Part shown: in pieces, positions 13,006 to 26,923 of the stretch
Numbering within the stretch: the stretch's first letter is position 1
Layout of the letters: every line of letters starts with the position of its first letter
NCBI GenBank assembly: GCA_027627225.1
Contig: CM051029.1
Span: 75,295,578-75,359,577 of the forward strand
Length of the DNA: 64,000 bases
Direction of reading: 5' to 3'
Source of the DNA: Congeria kusceri
Taxonomy: Eukaryota; Mollusca; Bivalvia; Myida; Dreissenidae
The notes under the pieces: model-generated
Database searches by the model: none
What the model was told of the DNA's origin: nothing
Seen by the model: the letters and a program-made list of their open reading frames with translations, nothing else
Position numbers and translations under genes: made by a program

Positions 13006-13029
13006 TATAATAAAACAATATGTAAAGTA

Positions 13030-15620
13030 CAGCGTTTTATTATTCTAATTAGCCTGGTGTGTTTTTAAAATAATCTAATATAATCTTTATGAATTTTGCT
13101 AAATTTAGTATTTTAATTTCATCTGTTTCGTTCATAATTCTTTTGAAATGAATCGTATTACAGATATTATGATTAATATTTGGTAATAGGTTTTTCCTTT
13201 GATATACAAAGTAAGGACATTTGAAAATATAATGGAATTTATCGCCTAGATCATTTGAATCGCAGAGATGACATGTTCTTTCATTTCTTTCGATATTTTG
13301 CCAGCGGCCCTTTTCAACTGGTAGGCGATGATTACACATACGAAATTTGGTTACATAAGGTAGATAAATATCAGGTACAAAGTCGAGATAGTTTTCTAAT
13401 CCAAACGAGTCCTTCTAAAACATTCTATAATTAAGACATTTGGGCATTGAATTTATATCGGATGTCCATTGTTGTATGAATTGATCACATATAATGTCTT
13501 GTATTTTTGCCAATAATAGTTGCTTTGTTCCGTTAAAACATTGGTTATTCCAGACATAGCTCATTCCACAATAATCAAAATAGATTTTATAGCATTTATC
13601 CATTTAAAATTTACATAATTTACAACAGTATGAGAAAAAATAATCTTATACAAAATCACACTTAGTTTAGTTTCATCTTATGTAACTAAGTTATAACAAA
13701 AAACACTCATACGTTTTTTTGATAACAACTGATAATGGGAAGCGACCAAGATCGCCATATAGCATAACATGTGGAGTACTTTTTTTAACAGCAAGAATAT
13801 GTTCAAAAAAATCAGTATGGACCTTTTCAATAAGTGACAAATCTCCATATCCACATATTTCACATCCATATGTTAAAATTGGTACAAAAGTGTTATCAAA
13901 CAATTTTAACTGACAGTCAATAGACAAATCTAGATTTCTTATTTTTCTGTATAAACTGAACATTGCTTTTCGTGCTTGCTCTACTACGTACTTTTTGGCC
14001 AATGCAAACTGTTTATTTTTAGAAAAAAGTACACCTAAATATTTAAAATGATCAACAGTTTCTTAAATAATCGTTAATTTTTATGTCTCGTTTTCGTGTC
14101 ATGTTATCACCGAAAACAGTAATCTTTGTCTTATCATAAGTAATATTTAAAATCCATTGGCAACAATACGAATAAAAAGTGTTCAAGACAGATTCGAGAT
14201 TTTCTTCAGAGGTCGCAAATACGACAGTATCATCAGCATTGAGTAATACGAACATTTTAACTAGTATACCTAGATTTCCGTCACTTATTTCTATACTTCT
14301 GTCATTGCGTGTAGTCCTACAATATTGAAGATAAAAGAGGGGACAAATTTCCCCCTTGGCGCAGGCCTCTACTACATACAAAGAAATCAGAAAATTGACC
14401 ATCTAATGTAACGCATGATTTTATGGAACTATACATATTTTTGATTACGTTTAGGAAATTTCCAGATATATTATATTTTATTAATTTTGACCACAAACCT
14501 GACCTCCAAACAGATTCAAAATCTTTTTGGAAGTCAACAAATGCACAAACAATTTATTATTTTTTACTTTTAAGTACTCTTCAAGCATATGCAGCATAAA
14601 AATATTATCAATGGTGGAATAATTTTTACGAAAACCTGCTTGAGTAATATTTAATAAATCGAGACTATCAATATAATCAGTAAGTCTTGTATTTAAAATA
14701 TAGGTAAACAATTTACTTAAGCAACTTAATAATGTTATTGGGCGATAATTTTCAGGTAGATGCATATCACCCTTATTCTTATATATCGGTACTATACAAC
14801 CTATGGTCCAACATTCCGGTCGCCAAGATCAAATTAAACAATTTATGGTATAATTCTGTTAACTTATTTATACTATTTTTAATATATTCATTTATAATTG
14901 ATCCAACCCTGAAGCTTTTCCGTTCTTAAGTGAACGGGCGGCTTTGTGTATTTCTTCTATTGTAATCTCATTATTAAGATTACATTGTAAATCTATACCG
15001 GGATATTCTGCATGGGGTTCGGTACTATTATCAGTATTATCAGTGTTAAGTTCTTTATAGAAATCATAAAATACAGTGATATCAATATCCGGACCTTTTT
15101 GTTTCTTATTAAGGCTATTTATATAATTCCAATAATCTTTCGGCTTTGTAGATCCCAAATTTTTCAACTTTTGACGAGTTTTTCTTTTAAACAAAACAGA
15201 TTCAGTGCGTAAAATTATTTTATAATGTTTACTTGCTCTACTTAAATCAGCTTTATTTATCTGATTCTTAGCGAAATAGTACTTGCGTTTTTTACAATTA
15301 TGATATGTTCTACGTGCCTCCTTGCACTTGTCATTAAACCAAGGCTTATTATAATTCGGTTTCTTTTGGGCGAGATTTTGCCGGGTTATATGTACCAAGC
15401 GTAGATTTTGCACATTGTATAAGGATGTTTTCTACATCCTTAGATATGTCATTTATAAACTGTTTGTCAGGCATTTCACAATTATTTATTTTTGTAACCA
15501 CATTTTAAATTTTTCTTCATTTATATTTAGGTTAAAAAGATCAACTTTATCATCTGACCACCCTTTCACCTTTTCAACCTCTGATTGTGTGCTGGAAAGA
15601 ATAAGGTTACTGTAATTAGA
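13030..15620 (-). mobile_element. Decayed non-LTR retrotransposon (LINE), ORF2 relic
   Basis: Reading the minus strand from high to low coordinates gives the expected order of a LINE ORF2 in broken frames. At 15,413-14,892 lies the linker before the polymerase, ending KNGKASGLD. At 14,765-14,481 are early reverse-transcriptase blocks (ENYRPITLLSCLSKL, QAGFRKNYST). At 14,402-14,052 is the catalytic box, reading NADD at about 14,240-14,229 instead of the usual YADD. At 14,002-13,691 is the thumb region (FVPILTYGCEIC, GDLGRFPLSVV). At 13,339-13,049 is a C-terminal CHLC...H...C zinc-binding-like segment. More linker coding extends to about 15,620. The endonuclease N-terminus is absent, so it is 5'-truncated, and several frameshifts plus the lost YADD tyrosine make it inactive. 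The clade is not assigned. It lies between units A and B. Confidence 0.9.
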
Positions 15621-16247
15621 AACATTGTCGTTTATTTTCCTTTCACACACTATACCGCGTTTTCACAGATTAAACTCGCAGTTGGAAATTCAGTTCATGC
15701 AAGTATAACATTACACATACATATTGGAATAACTTGTAGAATATACACATGTATGATTCTTAAACTAATACATTCGTGTAATTATCTGGATGAGTGTCTA
15801 TTGTTTTATGTCGTCATTAGTTAGTTTATTCGCTTGATTGTTGCTGTGTTTTTTTACAATCAATGAACATGACTTAACTATATAAAAACACAATACAGTA
15901 CATAAACGAGCTTAACATAATATTAGTGTTATATTTTGTAGCGCTGACAAAATAGTCGCATTATTAGTCACTATTACAAATGCTGTGTTCATTTTTCTTA
16001 ATGTTTCTTACATAGAAACTTACATCACTCTTCATTGTTGTTTAAACATACCACACACTACTCATTATGCAAATATTGTATATCAACTAATTTTTGTTTT
16101 GAAATGCAATTATAAAGATTGGTATTTTATGTCTTTTATCTGTCTCTAATTAATATTAATATAATCTAATGTAATGTGCTTCTCTTTACAATTTACCATA
16201 ATATGATTGACATGGCGACATGATTGACATGGCGTCTGTGTATTTAG

Positions 16248-16329
16248 TCATTACCGGCTTAATCACAGACATAATGCATCTGATCCGTCATACAACAATA
16301 AATATCGTTCTATAACTTATTATTGCTGA
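16248..16329 (+). pseudogene. Unit B copy of the conserved exon candidate, truncated
   Basis: Same AG (16,246-16,247) and same opening residues HYRLNHRHNASDPSYNN as the unit A copy, then YRSITYYC and TGA at 16,327-16,329. Relative to C the next homologous stretch is 10 bases longer, so the frame is lost. A local duplication of ATGATTGACATGGCG sits just upstream (about 16,203-16,233). Confidence 0.35.
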
Positions 16330-16965
16330 ATATAAACCAACAACATTGCAATTTGGAGGTAATATGAGACAAAACCAAGGTTGAACAATAACAACAACCT
16401 ATTCTATAACGCATTCAAACAAATTCTTCGAGGGGCATTTCTATATATATATATATATGGATCCATGACATCCACATATTAATAGATGACTTAAATAGCA
16501 CTTGAAAGCATAAAAAAAACGAAAATAGATGCAGATTTTTACCTGATGAATCTTATATCTAAATGAAAGTTTGCAGTTTAACACACGTTAACTTGTTTCT
16601 CTTTATCAACAACCGAGATTATATAACCGATAAAACAAAGTTCTCTGTTTGAAATGACCTCACTATGCAGTGCAGAGTTACAAGGCATTTTCTTTATATT
16701 TGCAACGGAAATATTACAAATGATCTATTAAATACCAAATTCTAATTCTATTATCTCAGAAATATCTTTTTGATACAACATATCTGTAAATCATTGCCAG
16801 TGTACTTTCGGATAATAAATATTAATGTTCCGCGTTAATATTTCGAAGTAGTATTGGTAATTATTGCAAAGTATGAACAGTAAATGTTTCAAGTCTTATT
16901 AATGAGACAATGCTATTATGCATCACCGTGGGTAGTAAATAAGATCCGAATGAATTACGTTTATG

Positions 16966-17108
16966 TCAGATGATTTTAATATTTATTGTGCTGTCTTCTT
17001 TAATATTTATTGTGCTGTCTTCTTTAATATTTATTTTGTCCTGTCTTCTTTCATATTTATTGTCCTGTCTTCTTTAATATTTATTGTGCTGTCTTCTTTA
17101 ATATTTAA
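16966..17108. repeat. 24 bp tandem repeat in unit B
   Basis: About five to six copies of a unit of the form TTTAATATTTATTGTGCTGT plus CTTC. Unit A has a single copy at about 1,170-1,195, so this is an expansion specific to B. The period is a multiple of three, which creates spurious frames. Confidence 0.85.
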
Positions 17109-19545
17109 AGTTTCACAGTTTGGGTTGGACAAATATTTCTCTAAAAATGCAATTTTAAAACAGAAATTTGTAGAATCTATCAGAACTTTGTGTCTGTTAT
17201 GCTGGTTTGATTGCAAAACGTAATTATTTTGATATTTATTAGGCCTGTTTGCGTAAACATTTACTAGGGTATGTCTATCAGCTTGCAGTTATGTAAAACG
17301 CAATTATATGCAAAAATAACATATATTCGTCAAATGTATAACTTTGCACAAACAATCTGCTTTCCAATCATTGAAATATTAACAATGAATGCATAATCGT
17401 TTTTACTAAAGTATTTATCACAGCCACAAACTGTGAAATTGTCCCTTTAAATGATCGCTGTCGAGTGCTTAACAAACGTACATGATTATTAAGAGGTGTT
17501 TCACAAACGTTCATGTGTTAATCGGTGTATGAATAAACGTTTTAAAATAAGTATTTATTTTTGTAACATTCATAATATTTGTGTTTGTTTTTAATTGGTT
17601 CATGGCCACTGTCCTATAATTATAATCCAAATAAGACTACATTTATGCAAGATTAACGTTGAGCTTACAAATGTCGATTGAGCTGAGATGACATTTGCAC
17701 GAATTTCACTCATTGACAATTACAATAAACCGCATTGAGCAACATGCAGTGCAGTGCATTAACTATTACTCTTTTGTATTTTTTTTTACATATAATACAC
17801 ACTGCTCATAATTTCTATAAAATACTGTACATGTATCCATTCATAATTCCAAAAATATCAGGTTACATCATTTGTTTAATGCGAAGCACAGTTACTATTT
17901 GCAAACAGGAAGAATTGACAAATATTTATATATAAGCCAGTTTTCTTCCCAGTAGTTTGCTTTAGTTCGTTCTCAGAACCATACTATATAAGTGACTTGC
18001 ATCAAATGAGTGTGAAGAGCATATACAAAATTTGGAAGTATGTCCGTATAGAACACTTACTCCTCACGTCCAGCTAATATGGCGTAAAAATGTCATCAGC
18101 AGACAGTTGATTGTGTTCAATAATATTTGAACCTCGCATGTATCAATATAGAATATCTGATACTATTTGATAATTGTACAATGAAATAAACATCCTCAGA
18201 AACTTGTTCATATATTCACAAGCTATATGTTAAATCTACCCATTAAAATTCAAACAAGTTCGGACAAATAGTTTAAAACCTAAAATATACCATGCGAATG
18301 TTTCATAACACAGCACAAAATATTCAGTGTACAATTATGTGTATTATTTATGATACAAACGTCTGTGATTTATTAACCGTAACAGCTTTTGTCTAAATCA
18401 CATCCTTACCAATATTAATTAACATTTAATTAAAAGCGACTAAACATTGTTCATTTACAAACTAATTCCATTCAAAACGAGTAGTGTGTTTCAATGACTA
18501 TGACTTAAAATATGTCATTTCATTGTTAACGGTGGAAATTACGTTATATTTGTCGTATAAGTCCAATCGTTCTTGCAAGAATCGTGTCTGCGCAGACAAA
18601 TTGAACGCCTTCAGAATACAAATGCAGCAACAGTCAATATGATTATATGAACTGCTATGCCAATGTTTTCCAAACGACCACCTTTTATAGCAAAGGTTGC
18701 AATTACTCGTTTCACTGTCTGTCTATTTTACGTCAAACCGTTTTGTCTCTATATTGCATGTTTATAGATTTTAATTTATTTCGTTATGATAAGATGACGT
18801 TAGAACAACTGAATCGTAAACATCTAATGACATGTTGATAGTATGACGACGATGAATATGACAAGTGTCATGAACGCTATTGTTAAAGGCACGTATGGGA
18901 ACAACATTATTATCATAGACACATGACCCACCCTGACAGTGTCCGTCATTAAACTGACCGTCGATTTAACCCAATCATAGTTGCGTACTTTTCCTTTATA
19001 ATTAGATCATGCTGATGGTTATTAAACAAACTAAAGGTGTGTTTGTGTTTGCCGGGTTGGTTAGAGAAGGTAATTATTTTCAAATGATTGTAACGTATGA
19101 AACATGCTCAGACCATTTTGTAATATTAGCGTTTGAATCCAAAAATCTTACATGTATTTTTAAACGTTCATGGGTTATATATATTTCATTAAGAGAGACA
19201 AAATCATTCATTATTATATACTATACACAACTGTTTTTTCAAATAGCAGGAGTACCAGATAGAGCATTAAAGAACAAAGAAGTGAATCAAAAGTAACCGT
19301 TAGTAGAGGTGAAGTAATCCATTTCAATATTTTATCTCGGATTAACAACAATCTCGGACGTTCGTCATATCTGCATTAAACATCAGTAATTTCCCAATCG
19401 GTTTGGAGGCAAAACGTAAATGGTGTCTGGAGAGAAATGAAAAGTGTCATCGTCATAAATTATAATGCTCTCTGGCGCACATCGGAAGGGAAAAACGTCA
19501 CATTTAACAATGGTCATTTACTGATTTTACTTCCAATAATTAATA

Positions 19546-20330
19546 TTGCCTCTCCCATGGCTACTTACGTTACATTGTGTACATTTGATTGGTATACACA
19601 AACATAGCAAGGCAATTTTAGTCCACTCGACTACACGCATATTTTATTGTTCTGTTATCAAACTCTACTGACAGACGACAATTTATCAGTTATAGTTACA
19701 TTGTGAAAAACGGAGATGAGTGCGGCTGGATGCACTTATAGACAGCTTGAAATACAAGCAATTGTTACATGTATTTATTCTTCTAATTGTTCTGCTGTTA
19801 TTACAACAATTATTGTTAAAGGGACCTGTTCACAGATTTTCGCATTTTTTTAAGTATGCCATTAAATGTCTTTTCTTGACAGATTTCAGCATCGGAACTA
19901 AAAAGCTCAAGTATAATAACAATAAAAGTATTAAGAAAAAAAATTAAAGAATGGTTTCACCGGGGTTCGAGCCCAGAATCTCCAGATTAAAAGGTTATCG
20001 CCTTGACCACTCGGCCATTCCGGTTTCTATAATCCATCCTGCATTATTTACTTTATGTAAGTGCTCCACGTAATGTCAACAGTCTTAAAGAAACCAACAG
20101 AAACACTCCAAATTATTGCATCGTTTAGCGTTACAAACGCTTTATAATTGTATCAATTTCAATTGTTGATTACTCATAAACGAAACGGTTTTTACAGCAT
20201 AAATATCTAGGTCCGTAGTGTTATTTTGCTTCATTGTATACAGTGTTCTTTGATTTTTGGATTTTTGGAATTGGTGACAAAAAGTTGAAGAATTGTCCAT
20301 TCGTCAATCTGTGAACAGGTCCCTTTAACA
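19546..20330 (-). mobile_element. Insertion in unit B with 25 bp perfect terminal-type inverted repeats and a tRNA-like core
   Basis: Unit A runs straight through the matching site (about 4,215, an empty site), whereas B carries roughly 780 extra bases. Within these, 19,814-19,838 and 20,306-20,330 are perfect reverse complements over 25 bases (core AAAGGGACCTGTTCACAG), bounding a 517 bp segment that contains a tRNA-like sequence on the minus strand. This combines traits of a tRNA-derived SINE and of an inverted-repeat element. The 19,546-19,813 part is also absent from A and may belong to the same or a neighbouring insertion. No coding capacity is seen. Confidence 0.65.
19950..20030 (-). pseudogene. 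tRNA-like relic inside the unit B insertion
   Basis: On the minus strand there is a perfect A-box match TGGCCGAGTGG (20,017-20,007), the CTTTTAA stretch of an anticodon loop, and a B-box-like GGCTCGAACCC (19,973-19,963) with a pairable T stem. The acceptor ends do not pair and there is no 3' CCA context expected of a working gene. A serine/leucine-type D arm is the best description. More likely a promoter module of a mobile element than a functional tRNA. Confidence 0.6.
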
Positions 20331-22267
20331 TGTTTTATTCGTTTGTATGTATGAATGGGGAACATTAAGCATTAGGTTTTATTCTAAAACATATAGGAAT
20401 GTATATTTCTTAGTAAACTTTGTACAATTTATTTATGTAAATTAAATGAGCTATTACCAATTTATGGAAAATAGTTATCCTTTTTATCAGTACAAGTTAC
20501 TTTCAATAATAATATTTTCAAGTAAATCAAAATTGTATATATTATCGATATAAAGATAGTATCCTGTTGTTCGTGGATATGTAAAGAGCTAACACAAACT
20601 AATGTATTAAACAATATAAATTATGGTTATGTATTTTTTAATTAAAAATGTTATTATTTCTTCGAAAAAAATAAACTTTAAACCTAAAAATGTTCACTGT
20701 CTACAGCGCAGTAAGCAAAGCAGTCTTGAGAAATGGTATACAGGGTCCAAATTGGCCAAAAAAGGAATTTCCTAAAAATGTACATAATAATACTTTTTTG
20801 AGTCAAGTTAAGTATATAGTAAAACCTATAAAAGATGCATTTCTTAGCAAGTTCAGTACTTTATAATCAATCTAATTATTATATTTGTTTAAGCAAAATA
20901 ATAATATATGTTCAATTTCATGCAATTCCTGGGTTTTATGTTTGCTCTATTATATTATATTTAGTTGAAGTATGGTAGCCACATGAAACATATATCTTTG
21001 AAATATCTCATTAGGGCCAAACTTCGTGTCCTCGATTCTACGTTAGCGACTTAAACTAACCCAATAATGGATCTGCGTTGATTAACGTAAACAACATCCT
21101 TTTCATTTAAGCCACATTGTAAATTCAGTAATTACATCTCTCAGAAAGGAGACTGTAACTGGTGTCTGGAGGACCTTCCGCTCTCCTTGAATTACAATAA
21201 TCACTGACTTCGATTAAAATTCAAGATTTGTTGATAATTAACTGTGTTTGTTTATTAACCAATATGCACACACAACATGCATTTTCTTCTGCATGACACG
21301 TTCAACAAATCAATATGGGCAACCGCGACAGTTTAATTCGTACAATACATTCGGTAGGCAACCATTACCGACAAACACCCGACGCAAGATTAACCTGTAC
21401 TCAAATGGCAAAATAAGGAACGCTCTTTAAATCGCTACACACCGTCTTTCAGTTGTATCATCTCAAGAAATGTATAACAGTATTACAATCACGTTACATT
21501 TGAAACAATAAGCTTAGTCTTATAAACAATGGTATTTTGATGATTTGTGTTAAGATTCATGATGAGATTTACACTGAATGTTTAAATAAAGTCATCGGTA
21601 TAATACACAAAAAGTAGTTTTGTATGTCCGTCTGGTTAAATGAGACAGCCTGTGAAACAAAAAGCTAACATGTGGGCAACAGGTGCGTTCTGAAGATTTT
21701 GATAATATCAGACAACACAATATCCACGGACATCACCAAGAAGAATTGCAAACTTCTTAAAATCTTAAAATGAAATACGTTCCTTCACAGCAAATGTTAC
21801 ATATTCTTAAACACGACCTTTTATACTGGACCAGATTAATAAAGCACATCAAGAGACAAAGGCTATATACTATAAGTATTTCTGAATCAAATAAAATAGT
21901 GAAAAAATGTCTGAAATGTAACTAACTATTTGAATTAATACACAATACGTTGCATATACAATTTAATCAGCCACGTAATGTTTTCATTTTGCATCAATTA
22001 AATTGGGTGTAAATTAGTTTTTACCGTCCACCGTCATGGTATTTTTGTGTCAGCCATGCATATCGTTTTATTATCAAAATCGTGATATGAATACAACAAA
22101 CATATGAATTAGATATATGCGATATGAACTTTACTTGACAAGGCGGGGCAAAGACTGTATAGAACTGTCCATATGTTAGCTGACAAGGGAGTCAATAATA
22201 TTCCAAACATGATACGTAAGTTCTTGATAATAATCAATTTCACTTATAGGTCGCAAATACAGTTGCA

Positions 22268-22346
22268 GAAATAACATTATTCTGTGTCAGATAATGTATG
22301 ATTATTCTTTTATCATACATTATCTGACACAGAATACTGCTATTTC
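22268..22346. repeat. Hairpin created by inverted duplication in unit B
   Basis: 22,279-22,301 and 22,313-22,335 are perfect reverse complements (23 bases) around an 11-base loop, and weaker pairing extends to about 34 bases per arm. Only the right arm has a counterpart in unit A (about 5,665-5,700) and unit C (about 37,385-37,425), so the left arm is an inverted copy made in B. Confidence 0.85.
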
Positions 22347-23938
22347 CTTCCTTTGCAATGAACATTATGCACACATTTTCTGTAAGAACATTATGGATGT
22401 ATGACCATTTACATGATCACTGATGGCCAATCTAAGAAAGTCTTTGTCACTTGCAAAAACAAAATACGTCGATGTAGTGTATGTGCGCTATTGAATAGTA
22501 GTGAAAAACTGGTAAATAATTCAACACTATTACTGTACTAGAGACGCACAGAGCACGCGTACAGTAACACATAGGTTACATGTTAATACAATTATTGTAG
22601 TTGTCCACATTGTTGTTCAATCCAAAATATTTTAGAAGATTTCTGGGTGATTCTTATTTCGTTCTAAGAGCAAGTTGAATTAGTTTAGTTATTTTTGAAA
22701 TGGCATGGCCTAAATGCAACAAAATAATGACTATTTACCATTTTACATAACACTTCTCATACGCAACAAAATAGTATTGCTTATGTAGAAACAAAGCTTC
22801 TTAAATGATTTGCACAACATGTCCTTACACTATATATCTTTTAATGTGTAACAAAGCAATAGGGCTCAAGTTTCATTTTAAAATGATTAAATGCTGGTAA
22901 ATTTCCTTTTCAGAACTACAGAATATCCCAAATTGGAAATAAAATTAACCTAGTGTAATCAGGGACACCATTACAATTCTAATTGCAACAGAGAACACCC
23001 CCTTTGGTCTATACGGTTACCCATTACATACGTCCGATAACACCCAAGACACTGAAAATACAGATTTAACAAACAATAACATTTTAGTATGCATTTTTGG
23101 TTTAAGAATGATCGAGTGCAATTTATTTTTCGTGACAAATCTACTATTTTCAAACAATCCACTACTTTTCGTTTTTTAGTTATTTTCAATATCCCAGTTT
23201 TGAACAGATTCAAAATGATATAACGTTACAGATTTTTCAGCCATTTCAGCGATGAATTTAAATATTTTGGAGTCGTATACAGCTCACAGAATACTGAATG
23301 TATGTTTGCCAGTTGTGTATTTTACCATGTTGTTCAGAACGCCGTTAGTTGCAAACAACAAATCTCAGAGCATACATGCATACATACAACACGGTTACAA
23401 ACAACTTATTGTGCAAAAGGTAATATCAAGTAAAATACTAAATGACCATGTCACTTTGATGAATTTAAATATTAAACCGAAAATACAAGTGTCCCTTTTA
23501 TATTATACTCAATCGTTATAATGAAGTTACAAGAATAAGACCTTTTAACTAAAAGGAACTGAAATTTTTGTTAGTATAATAAATGTTGCATATTAGACAA
23601 TTTTTACAATTTGTACAAAGTGATGCATAGAATTCTATTCAATTATGAAAGGGCGCTCAATTTATTATTACACAGTTATTTTATGACTATACGGAGTGTT
23701 GATCATATTACAGATTATCGACAGAATGCAGACCCTGCATCGGTAATGGAACATAAACAGATTATCCAGATAAAAGCAAAAACGCCATTAAATGCCAACA
23801 AGAGAATGTAGCACACGTCTTCTATGGGTATAATGGTAAACACTGTGGTATTTCGTTTCCTATTTCCATACAATCTAAATAACAGACACTCTTGATGTGA
23901 GGCACATACACGTCTGGTTGCACTGAATGTTGAATACA

Positions 23939-24141
23939 GTTTTCATCTGGGGGCTAATGGACACTTGCTGCATTCAAGTGTTTTGCGTAGTTTTCATCTG
24001 GGGGCTAATGGACACTTGCTGCATTCAAGTGTTTTGCGTAGTTTTCATCTGGGGGCTAATGGACACTTGCTGCATTCAAGTGTTTTGCGTAGTTTTCATC
24101 TGGGGCTAATGGACACTTGCTGCATTCAAGTGTTTTGCGAC
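23939..24141. repeat. 51 bp tandem repeat, four copies
   Basis: Copies begin at 23,939, 23,990, 24,041 and 24,092. The first three are essentially identical and the fourth is one base shorter. The unit starts GTTTTCATCTGG and ends GTTTTGCGTA. The near-identity points to very recent expansion. Period 51 keeps frames open without implying coding. Confidence 0.95.
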
Positions 24142-26923
24142 AACTACTGTGTTAAGACGTGGTGTTAGCAGTACCAACATCATAAAGCAGTTCCTGCGAT
24201 GATGATTAATAACAACCGGCAGACCCACAGATAGTATTCCTATTGTTATGAACAGATGGACTTCAAATATTAATGTAAGTATGGATTCAATTTCCTTATA
24301 CACATTTTTAGTGCGCCTCAACTACACAAGTTCTACTTATGAATGTTGAGGCAGCTCTTAAAATCTTGACCGGTAAGGATTCTAGAGCAATCGAGCAGAT
24401 GCCCTAGACTTGAACCCTGTTTTTACAGCTGTAGAAGGAAACTATCCAATTAACACCGAAACTGACCCGAACTACGTCCGCAAGTATGTAATTTAGAAAT
24501 AATTGGTTGTTCTGGTTATGACAATAGTTGTAGAAACTGACTTAAGCTGGCCTCGTGTATGTACTTATAAATGTTACGTATGCGTTCGTATTCTTAATAA
24601 TGAACGGAAATATTTTGTTGAGTGTTTGTTTGCATGAAAGTTTGTTATATTCGTTAATGTGTGTTTCTTTTTGTAATTAATCAGCATTTGGATAACGTTA
24701 AGATCTAGATTTTAATTGATATCTAAAAAGACAACGCCAATACAATATATTTACACGCTCTTATAAAACAACATGCCCATCTAACAATCTGGACAATTAT
24801 ATTTCTTTGCCAAATATATGTCTACATTGTAGATGCGTGTCCAAAGAATTTACTAAAATATATAAATTCTAACAATAACTGAAAGTGTGTAACTGCGTTT
24901 GATTAAGACGTAGCAAAATGACATTTTGGACAGTTCATATTTGTTTTCAGCACATGACATTTAAACGCAAGTAAGACAGTCTCCTCTAGTGAGTTCATGA
25001 TTGCATGTTGATATACCACCAGTTGCAATGCGTCCAATTCATGGGATATGTATCTAGATTATCTCTGCATATTGTGCAATAATAGCAGAGGTACACAATC
25101 ATTGATACCGTGACTTTAAAATGTCAAAATAGTACATGCGTGATGAGAAGAAAGCACCAAGATGTAACTTAAAGGACTGTCAAATATTTCAGTAAACGGT
25201 GTCGCTAATTGACATACACCTTTCGTTAAGTCGTGGGCACAAAACGCATTTGTATCGATCACCACACTTTTAGGGTTGTTTCCTCTGTATTGTAGTAGGA
25301 TTGAAAACAGTGTCTATTTTAAAATCGATTCCCATGGCATGACTTTGATAGACGTGGTAAAATGGCGTTCCAAATGTAAGTTGACATCGTTAGAGGTTTT
25401 TTTTGCCTCGATAGTATAAAGTGGAGACCGGTAATATCCGATAAGTTGATGTTTTTTTGTGAGAACTGGAAAAATGCCACCCCAAAATAAACGAAAAAAC
25501 TCTGAAAAAAGCGTGATTTACATTCCTCAACTTCTGGAAATTCAGTTTTCTTTAAATTTTCTAATGAGACTGATTTCCCTCATTGTGGACATTAGCTATC
25601 TGTTCTGTAGTAGCGAGTTCTAAGTGTGTTTACAGGTAAATATATGTTAGCAAAGATGCAATAAAAACATGTATTTGACCTAAATGACAATAATGATTAT
25701 TTATCTTCCTCCGATAGTCTAAAAATAATTGCCACGATACTATGAGACATAAATTGTTAAGGATCTGTTTGATATATAAACTTCAGACAAACCTAACATA
25801 ACAATAATTAAAGGGCATAATTATCCCCGGTATATGTCTTTGCCGGAGCCTAATTGTCAATCTGTGAATATGTTATGATATGCCTTTAAAGATTGCTGCA
25901 GTGTGTTAATTTACTAAAACATTATTGCATTTTATGTTCTTCCTGATGCTGTCATATATAAGGTTCCTTTGCAAATGTGCTAATTCATGAATGATTTGCT
26001 ACACAAATTTTCAGTTTGGTTTTATATGGTCATGAGTCAACAAAATTCTCAATTTCCTTAAAATATTCCATATATGATATATACGATAGAAAACGCTTAT
26101 TTTAATCGAAATAATATAAACACTGATTTTAACCGAAATAATATATATTTTACATAGCCATACTAGAAACGCATAATGAACATATCAACTTCAAGTCTGT
26201 ATCCACGTAAGCTATGGATTAAACATCTACACAATCACTTTTTATTATTAATATTTTGATATCGCTGTCGTTGTATGAACAGCATGTTTAGTTTCAGCCT
26301 GCATACTTCGATGTTTGTTACACCGTAGCATCTGACCCGGCTACTACTATTTAGAATTTAGCTTGATTTCACGAGGAAAGCATATCACCCTTTGTCACGT
26401 AAAAATTTAAAAGCACATTTTTATTTAATGAATAATATAATGGAATAACTAGTCATCTTGTAATATATTCAGCAAAAACACGAATGCGTTCTTTCAACTT
26501 AAAGACTACACGACAGATTGTCATGAAATGCGTGTTACTTTCATCTACATCTTATGTCGCTTATCGATAAATTAGATCTATAAATTAGAGGTAAGTTAAT
26601 ACTAAGAATATTTGAATAATGAAATACTCTGGACAACTATACCAATAATGTTTGTACAAAAAAATTACTAAGATGAAAACCATGATTTTAGTAAATATAT
26701 ATGACAATTTATTGACGAAATATTAAAGCCAACTCCACAGGCGCCACATTATAATTCACTTCGTTCTTTATACTGACATAGCACAGCAGTGACCTATTCT
26801 TTATCACAGTACTTCCTATTTCAAGCTCAGTAAATTCTTTGAACTGATGTTATAAGGAACAACAGTATGTTTGAAACGTAAAATATCAAGTGCACAGCTT
26901 CAACTACAAGTTTTAAGTTGTGC

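Larger units (their letters stand above)
15731..26690. repeat. Segmental direct repeat unit B
   Basis: Realigns with unit A from base 1 to about 11,410 in the same order and orientation. It lacks the A minisatellite and carries its own insertions and expansions, listed separately. Aside from broken counterparts of the A exon candidates it holds no supported gene. Confidence 0.85.

Noticed and set aside
23927..24168. Two plus-strand frames with repeated HLGANGHLLHSSVLRSF-type peptides
   Set aside because: The 51 bp repeat unit is a multiple of three with few stops, so open frames in more than one phase follow automatically.
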